This document shows positions 8,934-17,139 of a stretch of 64,000 nucleotides of DNA, piece after piece. Origin of the DNA: Thaumasiovibrio sp047250365 (GTDB taxonomy: Bacteria; Pseudomonadota; Gammaproteobacteria; Enterobacterales; Vibrionaceae). The DNA lies in assembly GCF_047250365.1 (NCBI RefSeq), contig NZ_JBLBVL010000001.1, positions 62,001 to 126,000 of the forward strand. Direction: 5' to 3'. A model generated the notes under the pieces. It was not told the DNA's origin and ran no database searches. It saw only the letters and a program-made list of their open reading frames with translations. Each line of letters opens with the position of its first letter. The stretch's first letter is position 1. A program made the position numbers and the translations under genes.

Positions 8934-10100
8934 TTAATCCAATAACGAAATTGCGCCATGTGCCGCTGAGTACAATTTCTTCAAGGTAATATCAAATACC
9001 CACTTTATAAACTTGGCGTTCAATTTGGTTATTTCAACAACAGATCGCCCTGCGAATGCTAGCATATGTCCCAATAAGCCGATTGTTTGCTCGGTCAACG
9101 CTTTAGATGCTGCGGCTACTTTTTCTAGGCTTTGAGCAAGTTTGTCATAGAATGTCAGTCCACTTGATACGCGAGACTGGATAACAATGGCATTATAATG
9201 CTGAGGCCCCGCATCTTTTAACAGTGTTGTTAACGCAGCGCTGAGCTTGCCAGCCCAATATTCAGAAAAGGTAACTTGATTTCGGTTTTCAAATCTAAGC
9301 CGAACTGGAGTATTCAAGAAATGATTAGAGCGGATGTTCAATGCTGACCAATCTTCTGCCCTTGCAGTATTCACGTATCCTGGTGAGCATTCTGGTCCCA
9401 TTCCATGGGTGGCAGCATTAATGCCCGTGCTATTATCCAACCGATACTCCCTACCCGAACATGGCGCATGCTGGAAAGGCCAAAGTGGAATTAACGGCAC
9501 TGGATCTGCACCATGGGTGCAACGAAATATCTTGTCATTCGCAGACTCGGATTTGCGTGAATAACTTTCGTGACCAATACGTGGCGCACCAAACGTATAC
9601 AGGTTGACCCGCATCGAGAACTCTTCTTTTAACCAATCAGCAATAAGCGATGCAAGCGCCCCACCTAGACTATGGCCGACACAGTGAATTCGCTTTGGCA
9701 TTGATTTTTGTGATACCAGAAATTGTTTTATCTGCGGACGCAATGTATGAAAGGTATTAATAAAGCCAGCGTGACCTAAAGAGCCATTAGGTGAACCTTT
9801 AAGGCCAATATTAAAGTTACTAACCCAATCATTGATTCGTTTTGTTCCTCTAACGGAAATCACCAGTTCATTTTTGTACTTGCCTTTACCAAGCCCTATC
9901 AGCGCAAAACCTTCAGTGCGAGAACCAAAGCTTAAATAGCCAAGTATGCCTCCTGTTTTTCCTTCATAGGCTCTTGCTTCTCGATCAAATGAAAAGTATT
10001 TTCTAACAGACGACCCGACAATTAATGGCTTACTGCTATTTACAAGTTGATAAGGTATATTTGCTACTATTGATGCTACTTTGGGTGATAAAGTTCCCAT
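8934..10100 (-). CDS. Class-3 lipase, candidate type VI secretion phospholipase effector
   Basis: The 388-residue protein has the alpha/beta-hydrolase nucleophile motif GHSLGGALA (Ser about residue 144), an Asp in HGADPVPLIP (about 199) and a candidate His in RSNHFL (about 260), the lipase_3 arrangement. It has no signal peptide. The C-terminal ~50 residues (IGLLGHMLAFAGRSVVEI onward) are hydrophobic to amphipathic. Its ATG overlaps the stop of the upstream DUF6795 gene by one base (TAATG), with an AGGAGGAG ribosome site inside that gene, so the two are translationally coupled. Lipase_3 proteins next to small partner proteins are known in vibrios as T6SS effector-immunity pairs (TseL/TsiV1); that role is inferred here from context. 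Confidence 0.75.
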   Translation of the reverse strand: MGTLSPKVASIVANIPYQLVNSSKPLIVGSSVRKYFSFDREARAYEGKTGGILGYLSFGSRTEGFALIGLGKGKYKNELVISVRGTKRINDWVSNFNIGLKGSPNGSLGHAGFINTFHTLRPQIKQFLVSQKSMPKRIHCVGHSLGGALASLIADWLKEEFSMRVNLYTFGAPRIGHESYSRKSESANDKIFRCTHGADPVPLIPLWPFQHAPCSGREYRLDNSTGINAATHGMGPECSPGYVNTARAEDWSALNIRSNHFLNTPVRLRFENRNQVTFSEYWAGKLSAALTTLLKDAGPQHYNAIVIQSRVSSGLTFYDKLAQSLEKVAAASKALTEQTIGLLGHMLAFAGRSVVEITKLNAKFIKWVFDITLKKLYSAAHGAISLLD

Positions 10101-10645
10101 TACTCCTCCTCATGATCATCATCGTTAATTGTCTTTTCTATATACCCTTTCAATTCACATATTCCATAAACATTGTATGGAACGCCATTTTCTTTTTCAT
10201 TTTCGAAATGATACTCATAACGTATTGAGTCTAAATCACAATCTAGATAAGCCATGTTATCGGTAATAAACTGTTTAGGTGTTAAAGTTCCAATATAAGA
10301 CGCCCATAAGTGCCTTTCATGCCCATTAAAATTCACAACAAGCTCAATCGCTACAACATTGTTATTTAAGACAAACGGCTTGAACCATCGATGCATAATC
10401 ACTTCGTCAAAACTAAAACGACCGTTGTCATCAGTGAAAGCATTGTGAACAAAGTAACTATCACCATATTCAACATGCAACGTTAACTTCAAATTTGGGT
10501 ACGGTTCCCCCATCTTGCGGATAACCCCATGTACTTCTGGGCATATTTTATAAGCGTAAGGTTTTAAAAAGTTCAACATCTTGCTATGACTGCCAAATGA
10601 AATAAATATAGTAATAAAGCATAATGCTCTTGCGAAAGTAGTCAT
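10100..10645 (-). CDS. DUF6795-like protein, candidate immunity partner of the lipase (copy 1)
   Basis: The core KICPEVHGVIRKMGEPYPN followed by a beta-rich stretch and FTDDNGRFSFDEV looks like the DUF6795/transthyretin-like fold (CPEVxG ... TDxNGxFxF). From the ATG at 10645 the protein starts MTTFARALCFITIFISFG, a plausible signal peptide ending near SHS. An ATG at 10582 (MLNFLKPYAYK) would remove it, and the frame also extends upstream to a GTG at 10729. It is immediately upstream of, and overlaps, the lipase gene. A near-identical 5' half recurs at 11972-12517. Immunity to the lipase is inference from position and duplication. Confidence 0.65.
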   Translation of the reverse strand: MTTFARALCFITIFISFGSHSKMLNFLKPYAYKICPEVHGVIRKMGEPYPNLKLTLHVEYGDSYFVHNAFTDDNGRFSFDEVIMHRWFKPFVLNNNVVAIELVVNFNGHERHLWASYIGTLTPKQFITDNMAYLDCDLDSIRYEYHFENEKENGVPYNVYGICELKGYIEKTINDDDHEEE

Positions 10646-10766
10646 TAATACAGGCTCAAATATTTTGTAGGTAAATTCTAAATTTAGGCGCACGGCAAAC
10701 AAGAATGAGGTTTGAATTTTACGTACCACTTACAATGAAAGTGAAATTGACTACCTTGTAACAGCA
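10100..10766. repeat. Duplicated segment, copy 1 (partner at 11972-12638)
   Basis: About 230 bp covering the DUF6795 upstream region and first codons are nearly identical to 12400-12638, with a few scattered substitutions. Towards the 3' end the copies drift but stay alignable. The boundary at about 10766 is exactly where the transposase frame at 10684-10992 stops resembling its family, so the duplicated block now interrupts that gene. Confidence 0.8.
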
Positions 10767-10992
10767 CCACATGGGTATGATTACTCATCACAGCATATGC
10801 GCACACCTCAATGGCAAACACCTTCACAAGCATCAACAACTTATCTTCTACCCAACCACGCCGATGCTCGTAGCTCTTCCCACTTTGCGCATCGTAACCA
10901 CATAAATACGCTCGACGAACACAACGTGACACACAATGGTAATGCGCTGTGTCTTCCAAACTGACTTGTTGCTTACGTGGCTTTGGCATCAT
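10684..10992 (-). pseudogene. REP-associated Y1/HUH transposase, C-terminally truncated
   Basis: The frame begins MMPKPRKQQVSLEDTAHYHC and continues CVSRCVRRAYLCG and EVCAYAVMSNHTHVVLLQG. This is the N-terminal half of the TnpA_REP/Transposase_17 family, including the HUH metal-binding block NHTHVVL. The catalytic Tyr region should follow, but about 75 codons in the frame enters the upstream flank of the DUF6795 gene and ends. Such RAYT enzymes act on REP hairpins. This copy lacks its catalytic C-terminus and should be inactive. A second fragment lies at 4216-4376. Confidence 0.85.
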
Positions 10993-11052
10993 TTTCCCTC
11001 ATTTATAATCACCTGAATCTGTGTAATAAAAGAAAGGAAAGTGAGCCAATAG

Positions 11053-11067
11053 TATGGGTGTCCAATT
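11053..11067 (+). repeat. 15-bp inverted repeat, left arm
   Basis: TATGGGTGTCCAATT pairs with AATTAGACACCCATA at 11707-11721 (14 of 15 positions). The pair brackets the small membrane-protein gene and the decamer array. The same GGGTGTC core flanks the transposase fragments at about 11056 and 4370, so the motif probably belongs to that transposase family. Confidence 0.7.
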
Positions 11068-11130
11068 AAATTCAATTAAATTCACGGCAGGCTACCACAC
11101 CTGACCGGGCTCAACTGTTCAACGAGGATC

Positions 11131-11188
11131 AAACAGCAAAAAACAGTAAAAAACAGTAAAAAACAGTAAAAAACAGTAAAAAACAGTG
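11131..11188. repeat. Decamer tandem array, about six copies
   Basis: The unit AAACAGTAAA is repeated with 10-bp period, the first copy having C in place of T. The array ends 12 bases from the stop of the 144-residue membrane protein. With one A-rich side per helical turn it should be intrinsically curved and prone to slippage. Confidence 0.9.
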
Positions 11189-11199
11189 TGCCATAATCC

Positions 11200-11634
11200 C
11201 TAGAAATCGTCACGCAGAAAGGTGCAGCAGAATATCACGGCCCAACCAACGACAAAGACCCAACCACCAACGCCCACGCCGCCACCACTGGCATAAAATT
11301 CGCTCAGACCTTCCCACCCCGGCGGTCGTCTATTGATGTAAAACTCAAGCCATTCATTAACTTCTACATTAAACCAATGTAGTCGCCACAGTCCCCATAA
11401 GAAATAAAAACCTGCAATGGAATTAATAACACTTTTTTGCCGCTGCTCATCTGGAAAGAACGCTTCAACAATGACGGAAGCAATGCAGACAAACACAAAG
11501 AAACCCACAACCCCCGCGCTCATCCATCCAAACACAGAGGTGGAAGTAAACAGGCGGTAGCGGCCAACATCAAGCCAGCCGAGAGCAAAGACAACCAACC
11601 CGGCGCCAGTTAACTGCACAATTTTCTGTAGCAT
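11200..11634 (-). CDS. Small membrane protein of unknown function
   Basis: I do not recognise this 144-residue protein. It starts MLQKIVQLTGAGLVVFALGW and has about four hydrophobic stretches (roughly residues 6-22, 33-56, 76-90 and 122-138) with a WLEFYINRRPPGWEG loop, so it is probably an inner membrane protein. It lies alone between a decamer array and an inverted repeat, in the island between the two DUF6795 copies. A membrane-bound immunity or cassette-borne protein is possible; no direct evidence supports either. Confidence 0.6.
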   Translation of the reverse strand: MLQKIVQLTGAGLVVFALGWLDVGRYRLFTSTSVFGWMSAGVVGFFVFVCIASVIVEAFFPDEQRQKSVINSIAGFYFLWGLWRLHWFNVEVNEWLEFYINRRPPGWEGLSEFYASGGGVGVGGWVFVVGWAVIFCCTFLRDDF

Positions 11635-11971
11635 ATAGTGACCTTGTTCTTTATTTGGGTAATTGCATCATGCCTAATCATTTTGTTGTGCCCAACCAAA
11701 CCGCTTAATTAGACACCCATAATAAACTAAAAAGAAAACAACAATATCTCGTGACTCCCACCATGCGAGCCAAGACAAGAAATATCACGCAGGGGAAACA
11801 TAACGTAAGAAATCAGGCATCAAACTTCGTTGACGAGGGTAAAACGTATGTCATTTTCTACACTGGAAAGGGCTTAACGAATAGAAAGTAAACACAGACT
11901 AACAACTAGGAAAAACAACGCTTCGCGGCACCAACCCCCTGCATTCTTTGCATACCGTGGTTGAACTGATA
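11635..11971. other. Intergenic gap of 337 bp
   Basis: It holds the right arm of the inverted repeat (AATTAGACACCCATA, 11707-11721) and no convincing frame or RNA. The stretch just before the second DUF6795 stop shows no strong terminator. Confidence 0.5.
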
Positions 11972-12517
11972 TTATTCTATATAATCATCCTTTCCCTGAT
12001 TATATTTTTCCTGGTAGCCTTTGAGATCACATATTCCATATACCCAATACGGCGCCCCTTCAGGTTTTTCATTTTTAAATCCATAAGCATGTTTATGATT
12101 ATCCAAATCACATACTAGATCTATAAGGTTATTCACTATAAAACCCTTTGGTTCTAGGGTCCCAATGTAAGATCCCCATAATTGCTTATCTACATCATTG
12201 AACAACGTAAATATCCGTATAGCCACAATATTGTTATTCAATACAAAAGGGCGATACCAACGATGTATCACTACTTCACTAAACTCAAACTTTCCATTAT
12301 CATCCGTAATAGCGTCATAGGTTAAATAAGTTTCACCATACTCTACATCCAACGTCACGATTTGGTTAGGATACGGCTCCCCCATCTTTTTAATGACTCC
12401 ATGTACCTCTGGGCATATTTTGTAAGCGTAAGGTTTTAAAAAGTTCAACATCTTGCTATGACTGCCAAATGAAATAAATATAGTAATAAAGCATAATGCT
12501 CTTGCGAAAGTAGCCAT
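11972..12517 (-). CDS. DUF6795-like protein, orphan second copy
   Basis: This is a paralogue of the gene at 10100-10645. It has the same MATFARALCFITIFISFG leader, the same YAYKICPEVHGVIKKMGEP core and TDDNGKFEFSEV, while the C-terminal half is clearly diverged (for example FTLFNDVDKQLWGSYIG). No lipase follows it. Start codon choice has the same uncertainty as the first copy (12517 preferred; 12454 and 12601 are alternatives). In T6SS loci, extra immunity genes without effectors often protect against effectors of other strains; that is the inference here. Confidence 0.65.
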   Translation of the reverse strand: MATFARALCFITIFISFGSHSKMLNFLKPYAYKICPEVHGVIKKMGEPYPNQIVTLDVEYGETYLTYDAITDDNGKFEFSEVVIHRWYRPFVLNNNIVAIRIFTLFNDVDKQLWGSYIGTLEPKGFIVNNLIDLVCDLDNHKHAYGFKNEKPEGAPYWVYGICDLKGYQEKYNQGKDDYIE

Positions 12518-12806
12518 TAATATAGACTCGAATATTTTGTAGGTGAATTCTACATTTAGGCGCACAGCAAACAAGAACGAGGTTTGAATTTTACATATCA
12601 CTTACAACGAAAATGAAACTGACTATCTTGTAAGTATACATCCAGTATAGCTGTACCCTGCACGCTCGTCATATTAGGTGACAAAAGAGTGATGATAGAA
12701 AGAGTAATGTGAAGTTTAAAGAAGAAAAGCTGGATAATGCTAAACACTAGCCAGCCTTTTATTTAATCTTGACCACCCCAGATTACAGAGACGAAACCAA
12801 CAACAA

Positions 12807-13592
12807 CTAAAATGCTTGCGCTTCAATCCATAGCACTGCGTCTTGAGATAGCTCTTTTCCTTGATATTCAGTGTCAGGCCCTGAGCCAAGGCATGCGAAC
12901 CCCCATTTTCCCGCCATTGGAATACCGTAGGTAAACATGCCATTGATATCAGTTATAACAACAAGTGATGAGCTTGGCTCATCGCGGTATGTTGATTGAC
13001 CAAAAGCGTTGTTTTTAGTATCAACATCGGTATTAATAAACTCAACTTCGCACTCAATTCCAGCAGCGGGTTCACCATTTGAGAGCAGTTGGCCGGTAAA
13101 CGTACTGCCAGCGAATACTTGATACGTTTTATTAAATGGCACGATTTCTGTTTTGAGCCCGACAGGCTCATTCCATCCGGTGTCGAGGCCACCCCGATTA
13201 ATAATACGTTTAGTCAACTGTTGAATATAGAGACCCTCACCCTCTTCATAATAAGGCGCAGGGACTAAACCAAAAAGATAGTCGCCACTACGTTTTACTT
13301 CATAGTTTAATTCAAATGCAGCTGCCTGATTATCTGGCCCAGTCCAAGATATGGGTTTAATGTTGTCAATCAGATCAGTTTTCTCGTCTTTAAATACAAC
13401 GAAAAGCTCTTCCGGCACCCCCATATCCATGACGTTGGCATTCGCCATTGGGTGAGCAAAAACCAGCTTCATCTCAAGATGTTCAGGTCTAGCCAATTGA
13501 GATTTAGGTGTATACATAAGCTGAAAATGGGCGTGAGCAGGCGTAGACAATGCAAGCGCCAACCCGCACGTGGCGTAGAATCCGTTTTTCAT
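12807..13592 (-). CDS. DUF4198 (NikK-like) periplasmic metal-uptake protein
   Basis: The protein opens with signal peptide MKNGFYATCGLALALSTPAHA, then AHFQLMYTPKS, a DUF4198/NikK feature in which a histidine directly follows cleavage. Later segments such as FAHPMANANVMDMGVPEELFV and YQVFAGSTFTGQLLSNGEPAAG fit the same family (261 residues). NikK-type proteins accompany ECF transporters for nickel or cobalt and are thought to bind or present the metal. It is the last gene of the B12 operon, after cbiMQO, separated from cbiO by 85 bp of AT-rich sequence. In this setting cobalt is the likely metal, by inference. Confidence 0.8.
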   Translation of the reverse strand: MKNGFYATCGLALALSTPAHAHFQLMYTPKSQLARPEHLEMKLVFAHPMANANVMDMGVPEELFVVFKDEKTDLIDNIKPISWTGPDNQAAAFELNYEVKRSGDYLFGLVPAPYYEEGEGLYIQQLTKRIINRGGLDTGWNEPVGLKTEIVPFNKTYQVFAGSTFTGQLLSNGEPAAGIECEVEFINTDVDTKNNAFGQSTYRDEPSSSLVVITDINGMFTYGIPMAGKWGFACLGSGPDTEYQGKELSQDAVLWIEAQAF

Positions 13593-13677
13593 TATTTTAT
13601 TTCCTAACGCATTGGAGGTTATTTTAAATATATCTAAAAATTATTATTCAACGTACTTAATTCATAACTTAATATAA

Positions 13678-14337
13678 TTAGCAAGGTTGCTTAATTAATT
13701 GGCCATCGTGTAAGCGATATTCAATTTCGGTTAGCGCTTGGCGAAGCACCTGATCGTGGCTAATCAAAACAATCGGTAACGCTGTTGCTCGAACAATATC
13801 CACAAACCGCTGATAATTTTTTTCGTCCAACCCATTGGTGGGTTCATCCAAAAGCAGCACCTCAGGTTTCATTACCAGCACCGTTGCTAGCGACACCAAT
13901 TTTTTCTGACCACCCGATAAGCGATAACTGACTTGATCGACAAGGTGTTCAATACCCAGTTGCCGTAAAGTGTCGTGTGCCATCACCTCTGCTTCGCTCT
14001 GACTGTATCCTTGATTAATCGGCCCAAAACAGACATCTTCCATCACTGTTGGGCAAAACAACTGATCATCCGAGTCTTGGAACAAGTAGCCAATACGTGT
14101 GCGGTAGCGGGCAAAGTCTCTTTCAGACTGACAGGTATTCCCAAACAGTTTGATCTCCCCAGAAATGCCCGCAAGTAGCCCTAACATCACTTGAAGCAGA
14201 GTGCTTTTCCCACTGCCGTTACAACCAGTAATGGCTACTTTTTGTGAGCCTGTTAAACAAAAATCCAACGACTTTGCGCACACCTGCCCATTGGGGCGCA
14301 AATAAGAGACCTTGCTAAGTTCAATGTGCTTTTTCAA
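13678..14337 (-). CDS. cbiO: Cobalt ECF transporter ATPase CbiO
   Basis: The 219-residue ABC ATPase has Walker A GCNGSGKSTLL, Q-loop LFQDSDDQLF (the ECF-type FQ.PDDQ motif), signature YRLSGGQKKL and Walker B VLLLDEPTNGLD. CbiO powers the CbiMQO transporter, which brings cobalt into the cell for corrin synthesis. It lies 12 bp after cbiQ. It is shorter than the usual ~270 residues because the C-terminal extension is missing. Confidence 0.92.
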   Translation of the reverse strand: MKKHIELSKVSYLRPNGQVCAKSLDFCLTGSQKVAITGCNGSGKSTLLQVMLGLLAGISGEIKLFGNTCQSERDFARYRTRIGYLFQDSDDQLFCPTVMEDVCFGPINQGYSQSEAEVMAHDTLRQLGIEHLVDQVSYRLSGGQKKLVSLATVLVMKPEVLLLDEPTNGLDEKNYQRFVDIVRATALPIVLISHDQVLRQALTEIEYRLHDGQLIKQPC

Positions 14338-14349
14338 AAATGCCCCTAA

Positions 14350-15126
14350 TTAAATGCGCAGCCCTGGCAGAACGTTTGTTACATCAGCCAGCAGAAGGAT
14401 AAATGAAAACGATAAAACAAAGGTCGCTGATTTATCGAGTAACGGCATTGATTGTGCCGACTTCTGCACGGGAAAGCGTCCCTGATACCCGCGACACTTC
14501 ATTGCAAACCAAATGCTATCCGCGCGCGTTAACGCCTTAACAAACAGCATACCAAACAGGTAGCCATAGCTTTTCCAGTTATGCAGCATTGGACCGTTGC
14601 CGAAACCACGAGCACGCAGGGTCAACTTCAACTTTGATAGCTCTTGCTGCATCACACTGATATAACGTACGGTAAATTGCAGCAGTAAAATAAAGCGCAC
14701 GGGAACCTTAAAGTAGTGCAGTGCTCGGGCTAACTGAATCTCTGGTAAGCCACTGAACTGGCTCATCATAATGGTGACCGACAATGTGGATTTAACAAAG
14801 ACCTCTACCGCTTTAAGCAAGCCGACTTCAGACATGGTTAACGGCCCCCAGTTCACCACTTGATCACCCACAAATGAAAACGGCAAAGGCAAGATGGTGA
14901 GAATAATCAAACCATCAATCAATAACAGACGTTTAAGCCCCTCTTTCATCCCAACTGGGCTTTGTTGCCATAAATATGCAGCAAGTAATACAAACCCCGC
15001 CAGCGATAGCAGAGACGTAGATAATATCAGGCAAAAACTGGTTGTGAGCGCAATAAATATCCGTGTATGGGCCGGTACAGCACTGCTTAGTTGCCGCTCT
15101 AGTCCCTGCGATAAAATTAACTCCAC
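14350..15126 (-). CDS. cbiQ: Cobalt ECF transporter transmembrane protein CbiQ
   Basis: The 258-residue membrane protein has several hydrophobic helices and the T-component coupling motif ALTRADSIWFAMKCRGYQGRF, where ARG-type motifs contact the ATPase (also LTLRARGFGNG). It overlaps the preceding NikL-like gene by 10 bp. It is the scaffold between CbiM and CbiO. Confidence 0.9.
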   Translation of the reverse strand: MELILSQGLERQLSSAVPAHTRIFIALTTSFCLILSTSLLSLAGFVLLAAYLWQQSPVGMKEGLKRLLLIDGLIILTILPLPFSFVGDQVVNWGPLTMSEVGLLKAVEVFVKSTLSVTIMMSQFSGLPEIQLARALHYFKVPVRFILLLQFTVRYISVMQQELSKLKLTLRARGFGNGPMLHNWKSYGYLFGMLFVKALTRADSIWFAMKCRGYQGRFPVQKSAQSMPLLDKSATFVLSFSFILLLADVTNVLPGLRI

Positions 15127-15704
15127 GACCGCCTCCGATGCTTATACAATACAAGTAGGCCAAACAGACCAAATATGTAGCCGATTCCACCAAGGATGTC
15201 GTGCAAACGAACCTTGGACTCATAACGATCAAGCTGCTCGCGCAATGGACGAATGGCCCTTGCCAGTGCAGCTTGCAATTGCTCTTCGCTAACCATTGCT
15301 GCTGAATCTAGACTTGCGCCAACACTGTTATCTGCGGCTTGCAGGGTATTATCAGCCAGAGTTTTGGCATCGTTAGGAAAATCGTTTCGTGAAACCTCGT
15401 ATGTCGCCACATGTCCTTGTCCAACATCTGCACGCACTTGATAGTCTTTAGCAATTACTGCTTCAAAGACAAACCAGCCGTCTTCATCGGTGACAAGAGT
15501 AGCGATAACCTTGCCCTCAGCAAGCAATTCCACTGGCGCACCTGCAGCGGTTGGGTTACTTCCTCCGACGTAATAGAGCTCGCCTTCTAGATTATCTCCC
15601 TCGACGTAGACGGACATTCGCAAATTATGAGCAAAAGCAAAGCTACTGACACCACACAAGATAATGAATAGCGATAACAGTTTCGACATCTTCGTTTTTT
15701 CCAT
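15117..15704 (-). CDS. NikL/CbiL-type auxiliary component of the metal ECF transporter
   Basis: The 195-residue protein has signal peptide MSKLLSLFIILCGVSSFAFAHN, so the mature protein begins at a histidine (AHNLR), as in NikL. A carboxypeptidase-regulatory-like beta domain follows (GAPVELLAEGKVIATLVTDE, DGWFVFEAV), then a linker and one C-terminal membrane helix (ILGGIGYIFGLFGLLVLY). It occupies the position that cbiN has in Salmonella, two bases after cbiM, and overlaps cbiQ. No CbiN is present. NikL domains are tied to nickel/cobalt ECF uptake; the operon argues for cobalt. Confidence 0.8.
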   Translation of the reverse strand: MEKTKMSKLLSLFIILCGVSSFAFAHNLRMSVYVEGDNLEGELYYVGGSNPTAAGAPVELLAEGKVIATLVTDEDGWFVFEAVIAKDYQVRADVGQGHVATYEVSRNDFPNDAKTLADNTLQAADNSVGASLDSAAMVSEEQLQAALARAIRPLREQLDRYESKVRLHDILGGIGYIFGLFGLLVLYKHRRRSWS

Positions 15705-15706
15705 CT

Positions 15707-16315
15707 CTACACCTCTAATTTAGATCTTGGCACCACGAGATCAGGGCGAATTTTGAATAACAACCGAAATAGATATGCGCAGATAAAGCCTTCAACAAGC
15801 GCAACAGGTGTATGGGCGACGATCACTAAAGAGGCGCTGTTAAAAAAGACATCCCCAGAGAGCGTAAGTGACAACGCAACAAATAGACTGGTGAGAAACA
15901 CCGCGCCAAACCCAGAGATAAAACCGACTATTGCTGGCGACCATCGGTGCATGTAAGGCTTTAGAGCAAGACCAATGATCACCGCGGGCAGCGCAATATT
16001 CACGGCGTTAACCCCTAAAACGATTAATCCGCCGAATCCAAAAAAGACAGCCTGTAAGATCAAGCCTATCAATATGATTGGGAATGCACTCCAGCCCAAT
16101 AGCAAACCTATCAATCCATTAAAAATCAGATGAACACTGGAAGGGCCGACAGGGATATGCACCAAAGATGCCACAAAAAAACAAGCGCTCATTACTGCAG
16201 CTTGAGGGATTTTACTGTCAGTCAGTTGACGTAAGCCCATATAACACCCCGCGACGGCAACAACGGTACTCGCGGCTAAAACTGGGAGACTCATTACCCC
16301 ATCAACAATATGCAT
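15707..16315 (-). CDS. cbiM: Cobalt ECF transporter substrate-specific protein CbiM
   Basis: It begins MHIVDGVMSLPVLAAS, the invariant N-terminal metal loop (M-H-I) of CbiM/NikM in which His2 coordinates the ion. Further helices include VHLIFNGLIGLLLGWSAFP and VHIPVGPSSVHL. With 202 residues it is a compact family member. It is the first transporter gene after cobS and binds Co2+ at the outer face of the inner membrane. Confidence 0.93.
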   Translation of the reverse strand: MHIVDGVMSLPVLAASTVVAVAGCYMGLRQLTDSKIPQAAVMSACFFVASLVHIPVGPSSVHLIFNGLIGLLLGWSAFPIILIGLILQAVFFGFGGLIVLGVNAVNIALPAVIIGLALKPYMHRWSPAIVGFISGFGAVFLTSLFVALSLTLSGDVFFNSASLVIVAHTPVALVEGFICAYLFRLLFKIRPDLVVPRSKLEV

Positions 16316-16337
16316 AACATCCCTTTAAACTAAAAAC

Positions 16338-17099
16338 TTACATTGCACCCAATAGAAATAGATAACAGCCCACTTCAGATATTTGTTGCACCGCGCCCAA
16401 CGCGTCTCCCGTATAACCACCAACTTGTTTCACCAACCACCTTGCCAAAAGCCAACGTAGACAGAGCAACGTAATGACTAACCCTATCGCCATTGACCAG
16501 GTAGGCAATAGCAATAGCGTTGCTATGGTGACTATCAACAAGGTATAGCGATCCCCTTTCGCACTCGGGCTACGAGACACTTTTAGCTTTGAAACGTCAC
16601 TTTGTTGTACATAGCTATGGGTATGAATAAAACTAACAGCCATTGTTCGGCTTAAGCCATGGGCGATCACCAAGCTGATGACAACCTGGTCTAACGCAAT
16701 CAAGGTGGTAAACTTTAATAGCAATATCATAATCATCCCTAACAAGGCGTAGGCCCCGACTCGAGAATCCTTCATAATTTCAAGCTTACGCTCGGGGGTA
16801 AAACCGCCACCAAAGCCATCACAAGTATCAGCGAAACCATCTTCATGAAATGCACCTGATAAGGTGATACTGGCAATCATCGACAACACAACGGCCACAT
16901 CCACTGTCCACCACAATGCCCCGAAATAAAAGACGGCGCCTGTCAGTACGCCCACCAGCAAACCAACCAGTCCGGCATATTTATACGACTCATTTTTCCG
17001 CGCTTCACTGTAAGGCACGTTGTGAGGGACAGGCAGACGTGTAAAGATCGTTAACGCCAACAAATAGACCTGCCACTCACGAATCAACTTTTCTCTCAT
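16338..17099 (-). CDS. cobS: Adenosylcobinamide-GDP ribazoletransferase CobS
   Basis: The 253-residue membrane enzyme joins adenosylcobinamide-GDP to alpha-ribazole, the penultimate or last step of B12 assembly. The family block GAFHEDGFADTCDGFGGGF (metal-binding acidic residues) and KDSRVGAYALLG are present, with at least five hydrophobic segments. It lies between the CobC-like phosphatase and cbiM. Confidence 0.95.
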   Translation of the reverse strand: MREKLIREWQVYLLALTIFTRLPVPHNVPYSEARKNESYKYAGLVGLLVGVLTGAVFYFGALWWTVDVAVVLSMIASITLSGAFHEDGFADTCDGFGGGFTPERKLEIMKDSRVGAYALLGMIMILLLKFTTLIALDQVVISLVIAHGLSRTMAVSFIHTHSYVQQSDVSKLKVSRSPSAKGDRYTLLIVTIATLLLLPTWSMAIGLVITLLCLRWLLARWLVKQVGGYTGDALGAVQQISEVGCYLFLLGAM

Positions 17100-17139
17100 T
17101 CCGTTCTCATTGGGTTGTAGTTGAATTCACAACTTGTTG

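Noticed and set aside
10646..10729. N-terminal extension of the first DUF6795 protein from GTG 10729
   Set aside because: The extra 28 residues lie before a plausible signal peptide and have no ribosome site; they look like leader DNA. The choice is not certain.
11131..11188. Decamer array considered as a CRISPR-like array
   Set aside because: Units are adjacent with no spacers, and no cas genes are present.
12740..12943. Reverse frame overlapping the end of the DUF4198 gene
   Set aside because: It overlaps a well-supported gene in another frame and has no recognisable features.
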